From Pseudolactococcus plantarum (lineage in GTDB: Bacteria; Bacillota; Bacilli; Lactobacillales; Streptococcaceae): a stretch of DNA of 64,000 nucleotides. The stretch is taken from contig NZ_JXJX01000007.1 of the NCBI RefSeq assembly GCF_002441715.1, positions 1 through 64,000 on the forward strand, in the 5' to 3' direction. Made by a program: the position numbers and the translations under genes. Positions 37,897 through 45,970 of the stretch are shown here, one piece after another; the first letter of the stretch is position 1; every line of letters starts with the position of its first letter. The notes below the pieces were generated by a model that had not been told where the DNA came from, did no database searches, and saw only the letters and a list, made by a program, of their open reading frames with translations.

Positions 37897-37926
37897 TTTA
37901 CAAGGATTCACTTAGTGTGGTACAAT
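37897..37926 (+). promoter_or_regulatory. promoter of the lysine riboswitch-dapA unit
   Basis: TTTACA (37897-37902) and TACAAT (37921-37926), 18-base spacer; start expected near 37933. Confidence 0.7.
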
Positions 37927-37932
37927 ATGTTT

Positions 37933-38163
37933 ATAAATTAGAGGTTGCAGCTATGAAGAATGATAATGAAGTGGTGGACACGTTGATATTATCAGGCGGC
38001 ATAGTTGCCGAAAGAAATTTGTCACCACAGATAATTTTCTTGGGTCGTTGGGTTAAATCTCGCGAACTGTCTTTCATCGACTTGTTGGTAGATGAGAGGT
38101 GAGCTAATCAAATATAAATTTGACTAACTTGATAGCCTTTAATTGAATTGAAGGCTATTTTTG
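37933..38163 (+). promoter_or_regulatory. lysine riboswitch (L-box)
   Basis: Conserved L-box pieces are visible: AAATTAGAGGTTGCAGCT at the 5' side, AAGAAT, GGCATAGTTGCCGAAAG in the junction, the CTTGGGTCGTTGGGTT segment, and a GAGAGGTGAGCTAAT 3' side whose CTAAT closes P1 with ATTAG. A terminator (ATAGCCTT/AAGGCTAT, T run, 38132-38162) follows. Lysine binding should stabilise P1 and terminate transcription before dapA. A 72-codon open frame over this region is coincidental. Confidence 0.82.
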
Positions 38164-38194
38164 TACCCAAAACAACGCGTAGAAAGAAGAAGTT

Positions 38195-39088
38195 ATGTCA
38201 TTAGAACAGTTAAGAAATGCCGAAATTATTACAGCACTAGTTACACCATTTAAAGAAAATGGTGAAATAAATTTTGAGGCATTGCCTAAATTAATCGAAC
38301 ATTTGCTAGCACATCATACGCAAGGGATTGTTTTAGCTGGTACAACTGGTGAATCACCAACTTTGACACATGATGAAGAGCTAAAACTCTTCGAAGTCGT
38401 ACAAGACATTGTAGCAGATCGTGTCCCTTTGATTGTTGGTGTTGGGACCAATGATACAAGAGATTCTGTTATTTTCACCAAAGAAGTCTCAGATTTTGGT
38501 GGATTCACAGCAGGTTTAGCTGTTGTGCCGTATTATAATAAGCCAAGTCAAGAAGGTCTCTACCAGCATTTTAAAGCCATCGCAGATGCTAGTGACTTAC
38601 CAATCATACTTTACAACGTACCAGGTAGAACGGTAGCACAACTCAGCGTTGAAACAAGTCTACGATTAGCTCAGCATCCCAACATCATTGCAATTAAAGA
38701 GTGTACTGGCGTTGACAACTTGACCTATTTGGTTGAACAAGCACCAAAAGATTTCTTAGTATATACAGGAGAAGACGGTCTAGCTTTTCATGCTAAAGCA
38801 TTGGGTGCACAAGGTGTCATTTCGGTAGCCAGTCATACACATGGTGATGACTTTAATCAAATGTTTACGGATTTGGCTAGTGGTCATCTAAAAGATGCTG
38901 CTGCTATACAGCGTCAGCTATTACCGAAAATAGATGCCTTGTTTTCACTGCCTAGTCCAGCGCCCGTGAAAGCAGTCTTAAATCATATGGGATTTGAAGT
39001 GGGAGGCTTACGCTTACCAATGGTCGCAGCTAGTGAACAGGAAGCACAAGCGATTATTGATGTAGTGGCAGCTGAACATTTGAAATAA
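38195..39088 (+). CDS. dapA: 4-hydroxy-tetrahydrodipicolinate synthase
   Basis: A 297-residue TIM-barrel lyase condensing pyruvate with aspartate semialdehyde, the first committed step to DAP and lysine. Motifs are GTTGESPTL (about 49-57), the catalytic Tyr in YNVPGRT (about 136-142) and the Schiff-base Lys in IIAIKECTG (about 160-168). AGAAAGAAGAAG precedes the start. It is placed under the lysine riboswitch, so it is expected to be shut off by lysine; asd, supplying its substrate, lies just upstream with separate control. Confidence 0.95.
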   Translation: MSLEQLRNAEIITALVTPFKENGEINFEALPKLIEHLLAHHTQGIVLAGTTGESPTLTHDEELKLFEVVQDIVADRVPLIVGVGTNDTRDSVIFTKEVSDFGGFTAGLAVVPYYNKPSQEGLYQHFKAIADASDLPIILYNVPGRTVAQLSVETSLRLAQHPNIIAIKECTGVDNLTYLVEQAPKDFLVYTGEDGLAFHAKALGAQGVISVASHTHGDDFNQMFTDLASGHLKDAAAIQRQLLPKIDALFSLPSPAPVKAVLNHMGFEVGGLRLPMVAASEQEAQAIIDVVAAEHLK

Positions 39089-39202
39089 AAGCAAAAAAAT
39101 GATACACTGATAGTAAGTGTAACTGTACAAGATAAGTCGGAGCTGCATGGTTTCGACTTTTGATTTACAAAAAAAATTGACATAATGGAGAACAAGTAAT
39201 TC

Positions 39203-40915
39203 ATGACTAATATAAAATTAACAGCACTGGGTGGCGTCCGTGAATTTGGCAAAAATATGTACGTAGTTGAAGTAGACGATGTCATCTTTGTTTTAGATGC
39301 TGGATTAAAATATCCAGAAACAGAAATGTTAGGTGTTGACTTTGTTATCCCAGACATGAGCTACTTAGTAGAAAACGCGGATCGCGTCGCTGGTGTATTT
39401 TTGACACATGGTCATCCAGATGCTATCGGCGCACTACCTTATCTATTAACAGAAATGGCAGTTCCTGTTTTTGGTAGTGAATTAACGATTGCTCTTGCCA
39501 AAATTTCTGCTAAAGATGTTGAAGGTAGTAAGAAATTTGATGATTTCCATGTGGTTGATGAATCTACGGAGATCGATTTTGGCTCTGCAGTGATTTCTTT
39601 CTTCTCTACAACACATACGATTCCTGATAGTTTAGGGATTGTTGTAGGCACACCAAAAGGTAATATCGTCTATACTGGAGATTTCAAGTTAGATCCAGCA
39701 GTAGGTGAAGGCTATAAAACAAACATTTCACGTTTAGCAGAAATCGGCTCACAAGGTGTTTTGGCGCTTTTGAGTGATTCAGCAAATGTACTGACTAACC
39801 TGCAATCTGCTAGCGAATCAGAAATTTCAGATAAAATTTTTGACACGATTTCTGATTGGGATGGTCGCGTGATTATCGCCTCTGTCGCTGGTAACTTAGC
39901 TAGAATCCAACAAGTTATTGACAGTGCGATTAAACTTGGTCGTTATGTTGCCTTTACTGGTCAAGACTTAGATCAGATTGTGAAAACTGCCAGTGAACTT
40001 GGCAAACTACGGATTGATGATGATAAGATGATTATCGATCCAAAAGATATCAAGAATTATGAAGATCACGAGCTTTTGATTTTAGAGACAGGTCGTATGG
40101 GTGAACCTCTAAAAACTTTAGGTGATATGTCAGTCGGTCGTCATAAATTTGTTAAGATCAAAGATGGTGATTTAGTTTATACTGTCACAAGTCCGACGAT
40201 TTCTTATGAAACTAAAATTGCTAAAACTGAAAACATTGTCTATCGTGCAGGCGGTATCATGAAGATGTTATCTAGTGATTTAAGAGTTTCAGGTCACGCC
40301 AATTCTAGAGATTTACAATTTTTATTAGACATTTTAAAACCTAAAAATCTAATGCCAATTCAAGGCGAGTATCGTGAACTACAAGCACATGGTGAGCATG
40401 CGATGGAAGTTGGGATGTTACCTGAAAATATCTTCATCGGAAAACGTGGTGAGGTTGTTAGCTTTGATGATGCAGGTAACTTTGTACCAAATGGTAGTGT
40501 ATCGGCTGAAAATGTGATGATCGATGGCTCTGGTGTTGGTGATATTGGTAACATTGTCTTGAGAGATCGTAAAGTATTGAGTGAAGAAGGTATTTTCATA
40601 GCCGTTATCACGATTTCAAAACATGATAAAAAAATTATCAGTAAAACAAAAGTGCATACACGTGGCTTTGTTTATGTTAAAAACTCTCGTAACTTGATGA
40701 AAGAAGCTGCCATTAAGGTAGATGAAAAAGTTAAGACGTACTTATTAGGTGAGCACTTTGACTGGGCTGAGATTAAGTCTGAAATCCGTGATACACTCGG
40801 GAAGTTCTTGTACGATCAAACAAAACGTCGTCCAGTTGTCTTACCTGTTGTGATGGAAGTCCGTCAAAATGATTTTCGTCAAAAACGTCATTTAAAAAAT
40901 AAGAAAAAAGCCTAA
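39203..40915 (+). CDS. rnjB: ribonuclease J2
   Basis: A 570-residue beta-CASP metallo-beta-lactamase ribonuclease. The metal motif HxHxDH reads HGHPDAIG (about 73-80), so the last His is Ala, as in streptococcal RNase J2, which is weakly active and works with RNase J1. The beta-CASP part includes SDSANVL and SGHANSRDLQFLLD (about 368-381), and a C-terminal domain ends with basic KKKA. GGAG lies 10 bases upstream of the ATG. A terminator follows directly. No J1 gene is in the window. Confidence 0.92.
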   Translation: MTNIKLTALGGVREFGKNMYVVEVDDVIFVLDAGLKYPETEMLGVDFVIPDMSYLVENADRVAGVFLTHGHPDAIGALPYLLTEMAVPVFGSELTIALAKISAKDVEGSKKFDDFHVVDESTEIDFGSAVISFFSTTHTIPDSLGIVVGTPKGNIVYTGDFKLDPAVGEGYKTNISRLAEIGSQGVLALLSDSANVLTNLQSASESEISDKIFDTISDWDGRVIIASVAGNLARIQQVIDSAIKLGRYVAFTGQDLDQIVKTASELGKLRIDDDKMIIDPKDIKNYEDHELLILETGRMGEPLKTLGDMSVGRHKFVKIKDGDLVYTVTSPTISYETKIAKTENIVYRAGGIMKMLSSDLRVSGHANSRDLQFLLDILKPKNLMPIQGEYRELQAHGEHAMEVGMLPENIFIGKRGEVVSFDDAGNFVPNGSVSAENVMIDGSGVGDIGNIVLRDRKVLSEEGIFIAVITISKHDKKIISKTKVHTRGFVYVKNSRNLMKEAAIKVDEKVKTYLLGEHFDWAEIKSEIRDTLGKFLYDQTKRRPVVLPVVMEVRQNDFRQKRHLKNKKKA

Positions 40916-40926
40916 CCATAACTAAG

Positions 40927-40951
40927 AACCTGAGTCTTCAGGTTTTTTTTT
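40927..40951 (+). terminator. rnjB terminator
   Basis: AACCTGA-GTCT-TCAGGTT followed by a long T run. The 270 bases after it, up to 41228, hold no gene; only a TGGTAAACT -10-like element near 41166 is seen ahead of the immunity gene. Confidence 0.9.
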
Positions 40952-41227
40952 GATGCTTGATTATGTTGTGCTCAGCTGAAATGAGATGACGTATCATAAA
41001 AAATCTAATCAACTCGTCTCAACCTCATAGCTAGTTGTTTCTTTTTACCAATTCTGTAGTTGTGTTGCTTATGCTAATCAACTACCATGTGTATAAGTTA
41101 GTTAATTTTTTTCTGGTAAAGAAGTGCTGTTCAGCTCGTCATAAAATGTACATAGGTATTAAATTATGGTAAACTTTAATTATTATCAAGTTAGTGAGAC
41201 TCGATTGATAGGACAAAGGAAGTGATG

Positions 41228-41653
41228 ATGACAAAACGGTTTAAAAAAATACTGGGTATCAGCATTGTAGGTGCTTTAATGATAGGCGGATTAGTCTTGG
41301 CATTAGGCACCCCATTTGACCATTTTTTAACACATGATGATACCAAGGTAAGTAAAAACGATCAGATAGTTTATTTGAAAAAGCATGAGAAGGAAATGAC
41401 AGAAGGCGTAATGGGTTGGAACTATAAAATAAAGTCAGTCGAATGGGAGTGGGATACTATTGAAGTTGGACAGATTGGAAATGGGACACCACAAGGTGGC
41501 GGTTGGCTGTTAACTATTGGAGGTTCATTCAACGAAATAAAAAAGTCTACCTTCACAATAGGTTTTGATTTAAAGGATGGGAATTCATACCCTAGTATAA
41601 ATAATTTTTATCAAATGCAACCGTTTAGAGTAGAAGGAGATTTATATGAGTAA
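41228..41653 (+). CDS. membrane-anchored putative immunity protein, copy 1
   Basis: 141 residues with an uncleaved N-terminal membrane helix (about 8-26, basic before it) and an external domain of about 110 residues. It is a clear paralogue of the protein at 42157: both share LGTPFDHFLTHD and a near-identical NDQI.YLKKHEKEMT stretch. No lipobox Cys is present. AAAGGA supports ATG 41228 or 41225. Its end overlaps a decayed lipase start by 8 bases, exactly as copy 2 overlaps the intact lipase. By position it resembles the immunity genes placed before type VII lipase toxins; with its own toxin gone it would be an orphan immunity gene. Confidence 0.7.
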   Translation: MTKRFKKILGISIVGALMIGGLVLALGTPFDHFLTHDDTKVSKNDQIVYLKKHEKEMTEGVMGWNYKIKSVEWEWDTIEVGQIGNGTPQGGGWLLTIGGSFNEIKKSTFTIGFDLKDGNSYPSINNFYQMQPFRVEGDLYE

Positions 41654-41933
41654 TCTAAAAAATTTCAATAATATTTTTGCTAATTTAGCTGAGAGTACCT
41701 ACAACAATCGTCCTTTTAATTTTCCAAATGAAAGTTTGAAAAAAAATCAAAAAGAAATCTTAGATTCTGGTAAATCACTATAGTTCAATTTTGTTGAAAA
41801 TGCATTGAATAAATAACGAGAAAACCTGGTTACAGGTGGGATCAACCTACTAAATAATGGCACCGTTTTTCTAAAGACTGATAAAACTTTGGTTACTGAT
41901 ACTAACTTTGGATTGACAAATTATTGTGAGTAG
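41646..41933 (+). pseudogene. decayed 5' fragment of a type VII lipase toxin gene
   Basis: Starts MSNLKNFNNIFANLAEST, almost identical to the lipase at 42614, then meets TAG at 41781 and TAA at 41814 in frame. Similarity continues past both stops (TGGINLLNNGTVFLKTDKTL against TGGTNLPNDGIVYLQPDKTL, shown in part) until about 41930, where it ends. The catalytic part and C-terminal domain are absent. It is a duplicated toxin lost by nonsense changes and deletion. Confidence 0.85.
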
Positions 41934-41946
41934 GTTGATAATAAAT

Positions 41947-41975
41947 TTGCACAATATAATAAACAGTGATATACT
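41947..41975 (+). promoter_or_regulatory. promoter of the intact lipase cassette
   Basis: TTGCAC (41947-41952) and TATACT (41970-41975, TG before it) with a 17-base spacer, inside the tail of the pseudogene. The leader to 42157 is about 175 bases and begins with a perfect AGTTAGT-GAAT-ACTAACT hairpin (41989-42006); no protein or known RNA family is recognised in it. Confidence 0.7.
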
Positions 41976-42156
41976 GTAGTTATTATCTAGTTAGTGAATA
42001 CTAACTTGTGCGAATGTTGTGACCTGTTGAGGACATTTAGGACTTGGCAATACATGTGCCTTTTAGAAAATTAACGATTAATAATGATGAGTAAAATGAA
42101 AGCGCATACAAGATAACTTAACGTTTTTGATAAAGATGATAATAAAGGAAACTATC

Positions 42157-42621
42157 ATGATAAAACAGAGAAAAAAAATACTGGTGATCAGTATTGGATT
42201 AATATGCATCATAGGAGGAATCGCGATGAAATTAGGCACCCCATTTGACCATTTTTTAACACATGATTATAGCCAGGTAAATAAAAACGATCAGATAGCT
42301 TACTTGAAAAAACATGAGAAGGAAATGACAGACTATGTGAAAGCACAAAATTCAAAAGTCACTAGTGTACAGTGGGATTGGGAGAGTGTGAAAGTTGAAA
42401 CTGTACAGCCTAATGCGGGTGGTATTCCAACTGGTGATAAGTATAAAGAAATGATTATCAAAGGTGGTTTTAATAATATTAAAGAATCAAGTGTTACTTT
42501 GAACTTCGATTACGATATTGATAAGGTATTTCCGAGTATAAATGATATGATGTGGTCCAGTGATTCATTGCGTGTTGTAAAAGAAATAAATGATGTCAAA
42601 GTAGGAGTGAACTATGAGTAA
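42157..42621 (+). CDS. membrane-anchored putative immunity protein, copy 2
   Basis: 154 residues, paralogue of copy 1: basic N-terminus, one membrane helix (about 8-26), the shared LGTPFDHFLTHD, then an external domain rich in Lys and Asp. AAGGAAA fixes ATG 42157; an upstream TTG frame start is not needed. The stop overlaps the lipase ATG by 8 bases, coupling immunity and toxin synthesis. In Staphylococcus TslA systems a lipoprotein (TilA) neutralises the lipase outside the membrane; this protein is in the right place and side to act so, though it has no lipobox and family membership is unproven. Confidence 0.72.
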   Translation: MIKQRKKILVISIGLICIIGGIAMKLGTPFDHFLTHDYSQVNKNDQIAYLKKHEKEMTDYVKAQNSKVTSVQWDWESVKVETVQPNAGGIPTGDKYKEMIIKGGFNNIKESSVTLNFDYDIDKVFPSINDMMWSSDSLRVVKEINDVKVGVNYE

Positions 42622-44272
42622 TTTAGAAAATTTCAATAATATCTTTGCAAATTTGGCTGAAAGTGCATATAATAGACGTCCTTTAAATTTTCCCATTTAT
42701 GTAAATAGTGGAAATTCCGAGTTAATCAACTACGCTGAAAATGGAATGATCAAAAATAAAAAAGGACAAATAACTAGCATCACCACAGGCGGCACCAACC
42801 TCCCAAATGATGGCATTGTTTATCTACAACCTGATAAAACTTTACATGCTGAGAACGTTTCGACAAACATACAGATACCTAACCCTAATGGCGGATATCA
42901 TCAGGAGTCATATGTGACCAGCACCTATCAAAAAGGCTTACTGACAGACGAAAAAGCAGGTTTCAATGCTTATTTTGTCACAGATACGCCTCAGTTAGGT
43001 AAAGAAACGCAAAAAACCTATCTGACTGTACGTGGGAGTGACCGTGCTAGTCTTGAGACGCTAAATGACTGGGTAGATAATGATGCAAACTTTGCACTGA
43101 CAAATAGCTATATCCCTCAAGCTCGACTTGCAAACAAGGCACTGGTAGAAAAGATTAAAGATATTCAGAGATATGCGCCCAATGCGACATTAGACGTGAC
43201 AGGTCATTCTCTTGGTACCATGGTTTCTGCACAAGCTGTAGCCAAGCTCTATCATGATGATCCTAATGCGTTCAAAACGATTGGCAAAGTTGTGTTATTT
43301 GATGGGGCAGATGTGACCCAAAGTTTAAAAAAAATGGGATTATCAGATAAAGAGATTAAAGTAGTAGGTGAAAAAGTGACTTACTATGTTAATCCGTTTG
43401 ATATCGTCAGCATGCTTAACCGTACAGCACCTTATGATGAACAGTTTGGACAAGTTGAAGTAATTGTCCCGGTTCACTTTAGTACAACTTTTGATGCGAT
43501 TAGCAGTCATGATTTTGGTGAATTTCAGATGTCTGCGACGGGTGAGTTCTTAGTGGCCAGTAAAGACTTTCATCCTGAACTGTTAACAGCCGGACATCAG
43601 TTAGCTAATCTGATTGATCAATCTATTTTAAAAATAGAAGCGGTAGGGGTTACAGGTATCTCGACTGCCACGATACTTGCAGCACTTTCAGGAGGTGTCA
43701 ATGGTTTAATTGGGTTAGGCATGACAGCTGATCAAGCTAAATCAATCTATAAAGCATTCATGAAAGATTACAAGACCATCGTTTTGGAAGCGAAAAAGAA
43801 ATCCAAAGCCTGGAATACCAAACATATCCCTGATTATCAACAAAGAATTCGTACTGCAAGTGGTGGTCGAAAAATAGCGTTGAGAGCAGAGCTGTTACAA
43901 TCTGTTGCACAAGATGCCATGATGTGCTCAGAAACCTTTACAAACGAAGTCAAAAGAGACGTATCAGAGGCTTTAGCAGATGTTCAAAAAGAAATTATGT
44001 CAGGTGTCCGTGCAGCTCATAATGTTGCCCATTATTTAACTGCATGGGAAGTAGAATCTTTGTTAACTGAGTTTAACATAGCACAGTATTGGGATAATGG
44101 GATTGAGAATCAAACGCTTAAAGCGGCCACTACCTATCAAATAGAAATGAAAGCGTTCTCTACCACCTTGCTGAAAGTTGCGCAACATATCGCGCAGGTA
44201 GATGCACAAGGTGCAGCAGGATTTAACACACTTATGAATCAAACAAAAATAAATTGGGGGTCAAGAAAATGA
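42614..44272 (+). CDS. lipase toxin with reversed type VII (LXG-like) domain order, TslA-like
   Basis: 552 residues without a signal peptide. The N-terminal half is a serine-lipase alpha/beta hydrolase with the nucleophile elbow VTGHSLGT (GHSLG 197-201, Ser199), the preceding LTVRGSD oxyanion strand and likely acid/base residues in VNPFDIVS (about 264) and HDFGEF. The C-terminal half (about 330-550) is long helices with an amphipathic pattern and a tail AAGFNTL, similar to the helical part of LXG domains. This lipase-first order is that of the type VII secreted toxin TslA. Two small helical proteins downstream would pair with the C-terminus as targeting partners. Confidence 0.8.
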   Translation: MSNLENFNNIFANLAESAYNRRPLNFPIYVNSGNSELINYAENGMIKNKKGQITSITTGGTNLPNDGIVYLQPDKTLHAENVSTNIQIPNPNGGYHQESYVTSTYQKGLLTDEKAGFNAYFVTDTPQLGKETQKTYLTVRGSDRASLETLNDWVDNDANFALTNSYIPQARLANKALVEKIKDIQRYAPNATLDVTGHSLGTMVSAQAVAKLYHDDPNAFKTIGKVVLFDGADVTQSLKKMGLSDKEIKVVGEKVTYYVNPFDIVSMLNRTAPYDEQFGQVEVIVPVHFSTTFDAISSHDFGEFQMSATGEFLVASKDFHPELLTAGHQLANLIDQSILKIEAVGVTGISTATILAALSGGVNGLIGLGMTADQAKSIYKAFMKDYKTIVLEAKKKSKAWNTKHIPDYQQRIRTASGGRKIALRAELLQSVAQDAMMCSETFTNEVKRDVSEALADVQKEIMSGVRAAHNVAHYLTAWEVESLLTEFNIAQYWDNGIENQTLKAATTYQIEMKAFSTTLLKVAQHIAQVDAQGAAGFNTLMNQTKINWGSRK

Positions 44273-44580
44273 TGAATAGCTATCAAACAAATCCTTACTT
44301 AAATATGGCCGCATTAGATCAAGGCTTGTCAGAAGTTCAGAAAGCGCAAGAACGTCAGGCTATCCTGTGTATTTTAAATGCTAAAAAAGCTAAAATAAAG
44401 GCCCGACATGTTAAGGTAACCGCTCAACTCAAAGCACAAAAAAAAAAGATGTCAGAGTTTGCAGCTAAAACAGTTACCGCAAATTTTAAAGCAGGGCTCA
44501 CAGGAAAAGCTGCACAAGCTGCTGAACAATTGCTTAGCTCAAACAAATTTGAGCCTAATTTGAAATCGCCAATTAAATAA
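44269..44580 (+). CDS. small helical LXG-accessory-like protein 1
   Basis: About 103 residues, starting inside the lipase stop (ATGA overlap) with GGGGG 8 bases before. A short N-terminal segment is followed by a Lys/Ala-rich helix (about 20-65) and a second helix. No signal or membrane segment. Size, helix content and place directly behind the lipase fit the TlaA/Lap-type proteins that bind the helical domain of type VII effectors before export. Family membership is inferred from context. Confidence 0.6.
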   Translation: MMNSYQTNPYLNMAALDQGLSEVQKAQERQAILCILNAKKAKIKARHVKVTAQLKAQKKKMSEFAAKTVTANFKAGLTGKAAQAAEQLLSSNKFEPNLKSPIK

Positions 44581-44602
44581 TACGTTAGAAAGGTAGGATA
44601 CT

Positions 44603-44902
44603 ATGGATAATGCGACACGTTGGAGAATTGAAGAAGCACACGATAAGGCGATGCGACAGCTCAACCAAGCACAAGAGGTATTAGCTGATTATCAAAGACA
44701 ACTGACGCAAACAACTGGTCAGTTAGTTGACTATGTTTATAGCTTTTATCGAGAGCTTGATGAAGGGATTCCTTACGGACTAAGTGCTCCGTTTGAAGAA
44801 GTAGTAGCCAAATATAATTTTGAGATTAGACGTAAAAGTGATGCAATAGATGAGAAACGTATGCAAGAACAAAGAATATTTCGTCAGAAGATGGATGTTT
44901 AA
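44603..44902 (+). CDS. small helical LXG-accessory-like protein 2 (DUF3958-like)
   Basis: 99 residues forming two long helices: an N-terminal Gln/Glu-rich coiled coil (about 5-55) and a charged C-terminal helix ending FRQKMDV. AGAAAGGTAGG precedes the ATG. It resembles the small DUF3958-type partner of LXG effectors in streptococci, and its tail resembles the truncated protein at the window start. Together with the previous gene it would make the usual pair of accessory proteins for one effector. Confidence 0.6.
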   Translation: MDNATRWRIEEAHDKAMRQLNQAQEVLADYQRQLTQTTGQLVDYVYSFYRELDEGIPYGLSAPFEEVVAKYNFEIRRKSDAIDEKRMQEQRIFRQKMDV

Positions 44903-44933
44903 CAGTTCAGGTTTAAAAAATAGAAAGTAGTTT

Positions 44934-45194
44934 ATGAAAAAGAAAGTTTACAGAAATACCGCAGCATTTAAATTATTAGCATGGGGGTCGTTTGCCTTAT
45001 TTGTTGGCTTGATTCTGATTGGCTTATATACCTTAAGAGAGCCTTTAATGGTGAAAGGGTATTACCTTATGGGCACAGTTGGCGTGATTTCATCATCTTT
45101 CACCATCGCAAAAGTGACTCGAGATGATCAAGAAGATGATGAGCGATACAATGAGATGTTTAGGGGAGTAAAACCAGATGATTTAGAGACTTAA
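44934..45194 (+). CDS. YiaA/YiaB-type two-helix membrane protein
   Basis: 86 residues with two membrane helices (about 10-30 and 40-60) in the YiaAB pattern: ending of helix two with TIAKVTRDDQED, and an acidic cytoplasmic tail. The function of the family is unknown. It lies 31 bases behind the accessory genes and may be cotranscribed by chance or serve as an extra immunity or anchoring protein. A dyad follows at 45217. Confidence 0.65.
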   Translation: MKKKVYRNTAAFKLLAWGSFALFVGLILIGLYTLREPLMVKGYYLMGTVGVISSSFTIAKVTRDDQEDDERYNEMFRGVKPDDLET

Positions 45195-45216
45195 CACGCT
45201 TTTTAGTCTTGCTAAA

Positions 45217-45248
45217 TTGATCGCTCATATTAATGAGTTTGCGATCAC
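45217..45248 (+). repeat. inverted repeat behind the lipase cassette
   Basis: TTGATCGCTCAT and ATGAG...GCGATCA pair over at least ten positions (GATCGC/GCGATC perfect). There is no T run, so it is either a weak transcript end or an operator ahead of the pyr promoter. Confidence 0.5.
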
Positions 45249-45309
45249 TACGTTAACAATATGTCACGTCAACTTAAGCAAGGCTATAGTAAAATAATAA
45301 AAAATTTGA

Positions 45310-45413
45310 TATAATGAATTTAATTGTATAGTACAAACCTTTAAATCGTCCAGAGAGACGTCAAGGCAAGTTGACTAGAGTAATTCTTTTCCTTGCTGGT
45401 GCAGGGTTTTTTT
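45310..45413 (+). promoter_or_regulatory. pyrR promoter and PyrR-controlled attenuator
   Basis: Extended -10 TGATATAAT (TATAAT 45310-45315) starts a leader in which CCTT...CGTC-CAGAGA-GACG...AAGG (45339-45366) is the PyrR-binding hairpin with its CCAGAGAG loop. CAAGG (45362-45366) can instead pair with CCTTG (45391-45395), which would break the terminator CCTTGC-TGGT-GCAGGG plus T run (45391-45413). UMP-bound PyrR therefore favours termination. Confidence 0.85.
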
Positions 45414-45442
45414 GTTAGAAATTTAGAAATATAGGAGAAAAC

Positions 45443-45967
45443 ATGTCTAAAGCAAAAGAAATTATTGATGAAGTAACGATGAAACGTGCGATCACACGGA
45501 TTACTTATGAAATTATCGAGCGTAATAAAGAGTTGAACAATCTAGTGATTGTTGGGATTAAAACACGTGGTGTTTATATCGCAAAACGTATTCAAGAACG
45601 TCTTAAACAACTTGAAAATATCGACATCCCACTTGGGGAACTTGATACGAAACCATTTCGTGATGATGTCAAAACTGATGAAAATACAACAGATATTCCT
45701 GTCTCTGTGACAGATAAAGAAATTATCTTGGTTGATGATGTCCTCTACACGGGTCGTACTATTCGCGCAGCGATTGACGGAATTGTCGCAATTGGTCGTC
45801 CATCAAAAGTTAGCTTAGCAGTGCTTGTTGACCGTGGTCATAGAGAATTACCAATCCGCGCAGATTATGTTGGGAAAAACATTCCGACATCACGTAGTGA
45901 AGCAATCGTTGTCCATGTTTCAGAGATTGATGGTGCTGATAGCATTTTGATCAAGAAAGAGGCTTAG
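45443..45967 (+). CDS. pyrR: PyrR bifunctional regulator/uracil phosphoribosyltransferase
   Basis: A 174-residue RNA-binding attenuator protein that senses UMP and PRPP and also makes UMP from uracil. The PRPP-binding motif [17 protein letters not shown] (about 93-109) and the RNA-face basic residues near [15 protein letters not shown] are visible. AGGAGAAA precedes the ATG. It lies behind its own attenuator and should control the leaders at 45310, 47285 and 54845. Confidence 0.96.
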   Translation: MSKAKEIIDEVTMKRAITRITYEIIERNKELNNLVIVGIKTRGVYIAKRIQERLKQLENIDIPLGELDTKPFRDDVKTDENTTDIPVSVTDKEIILVDDVLYTGRTIRAAIDGIVAIGRPSKVSLAVLVDRGHRELPIRADYVGKNIPTSRSEAIVVHVSEIDGADSILIKKEA

Positions 45968-45970
45968 TCA

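Noticed and set aside
37884-38102. 72-codon frame between asd and dapA
   Set aside because: It covers the lysine riboswitch and contains its promoter; no ribosome site and no family-like sequence.
40952-41227. Search for a gene or type VII core component behind rnjB
   Set aside because: No open frame with a ribosome site; only an AT-rich promoter region.
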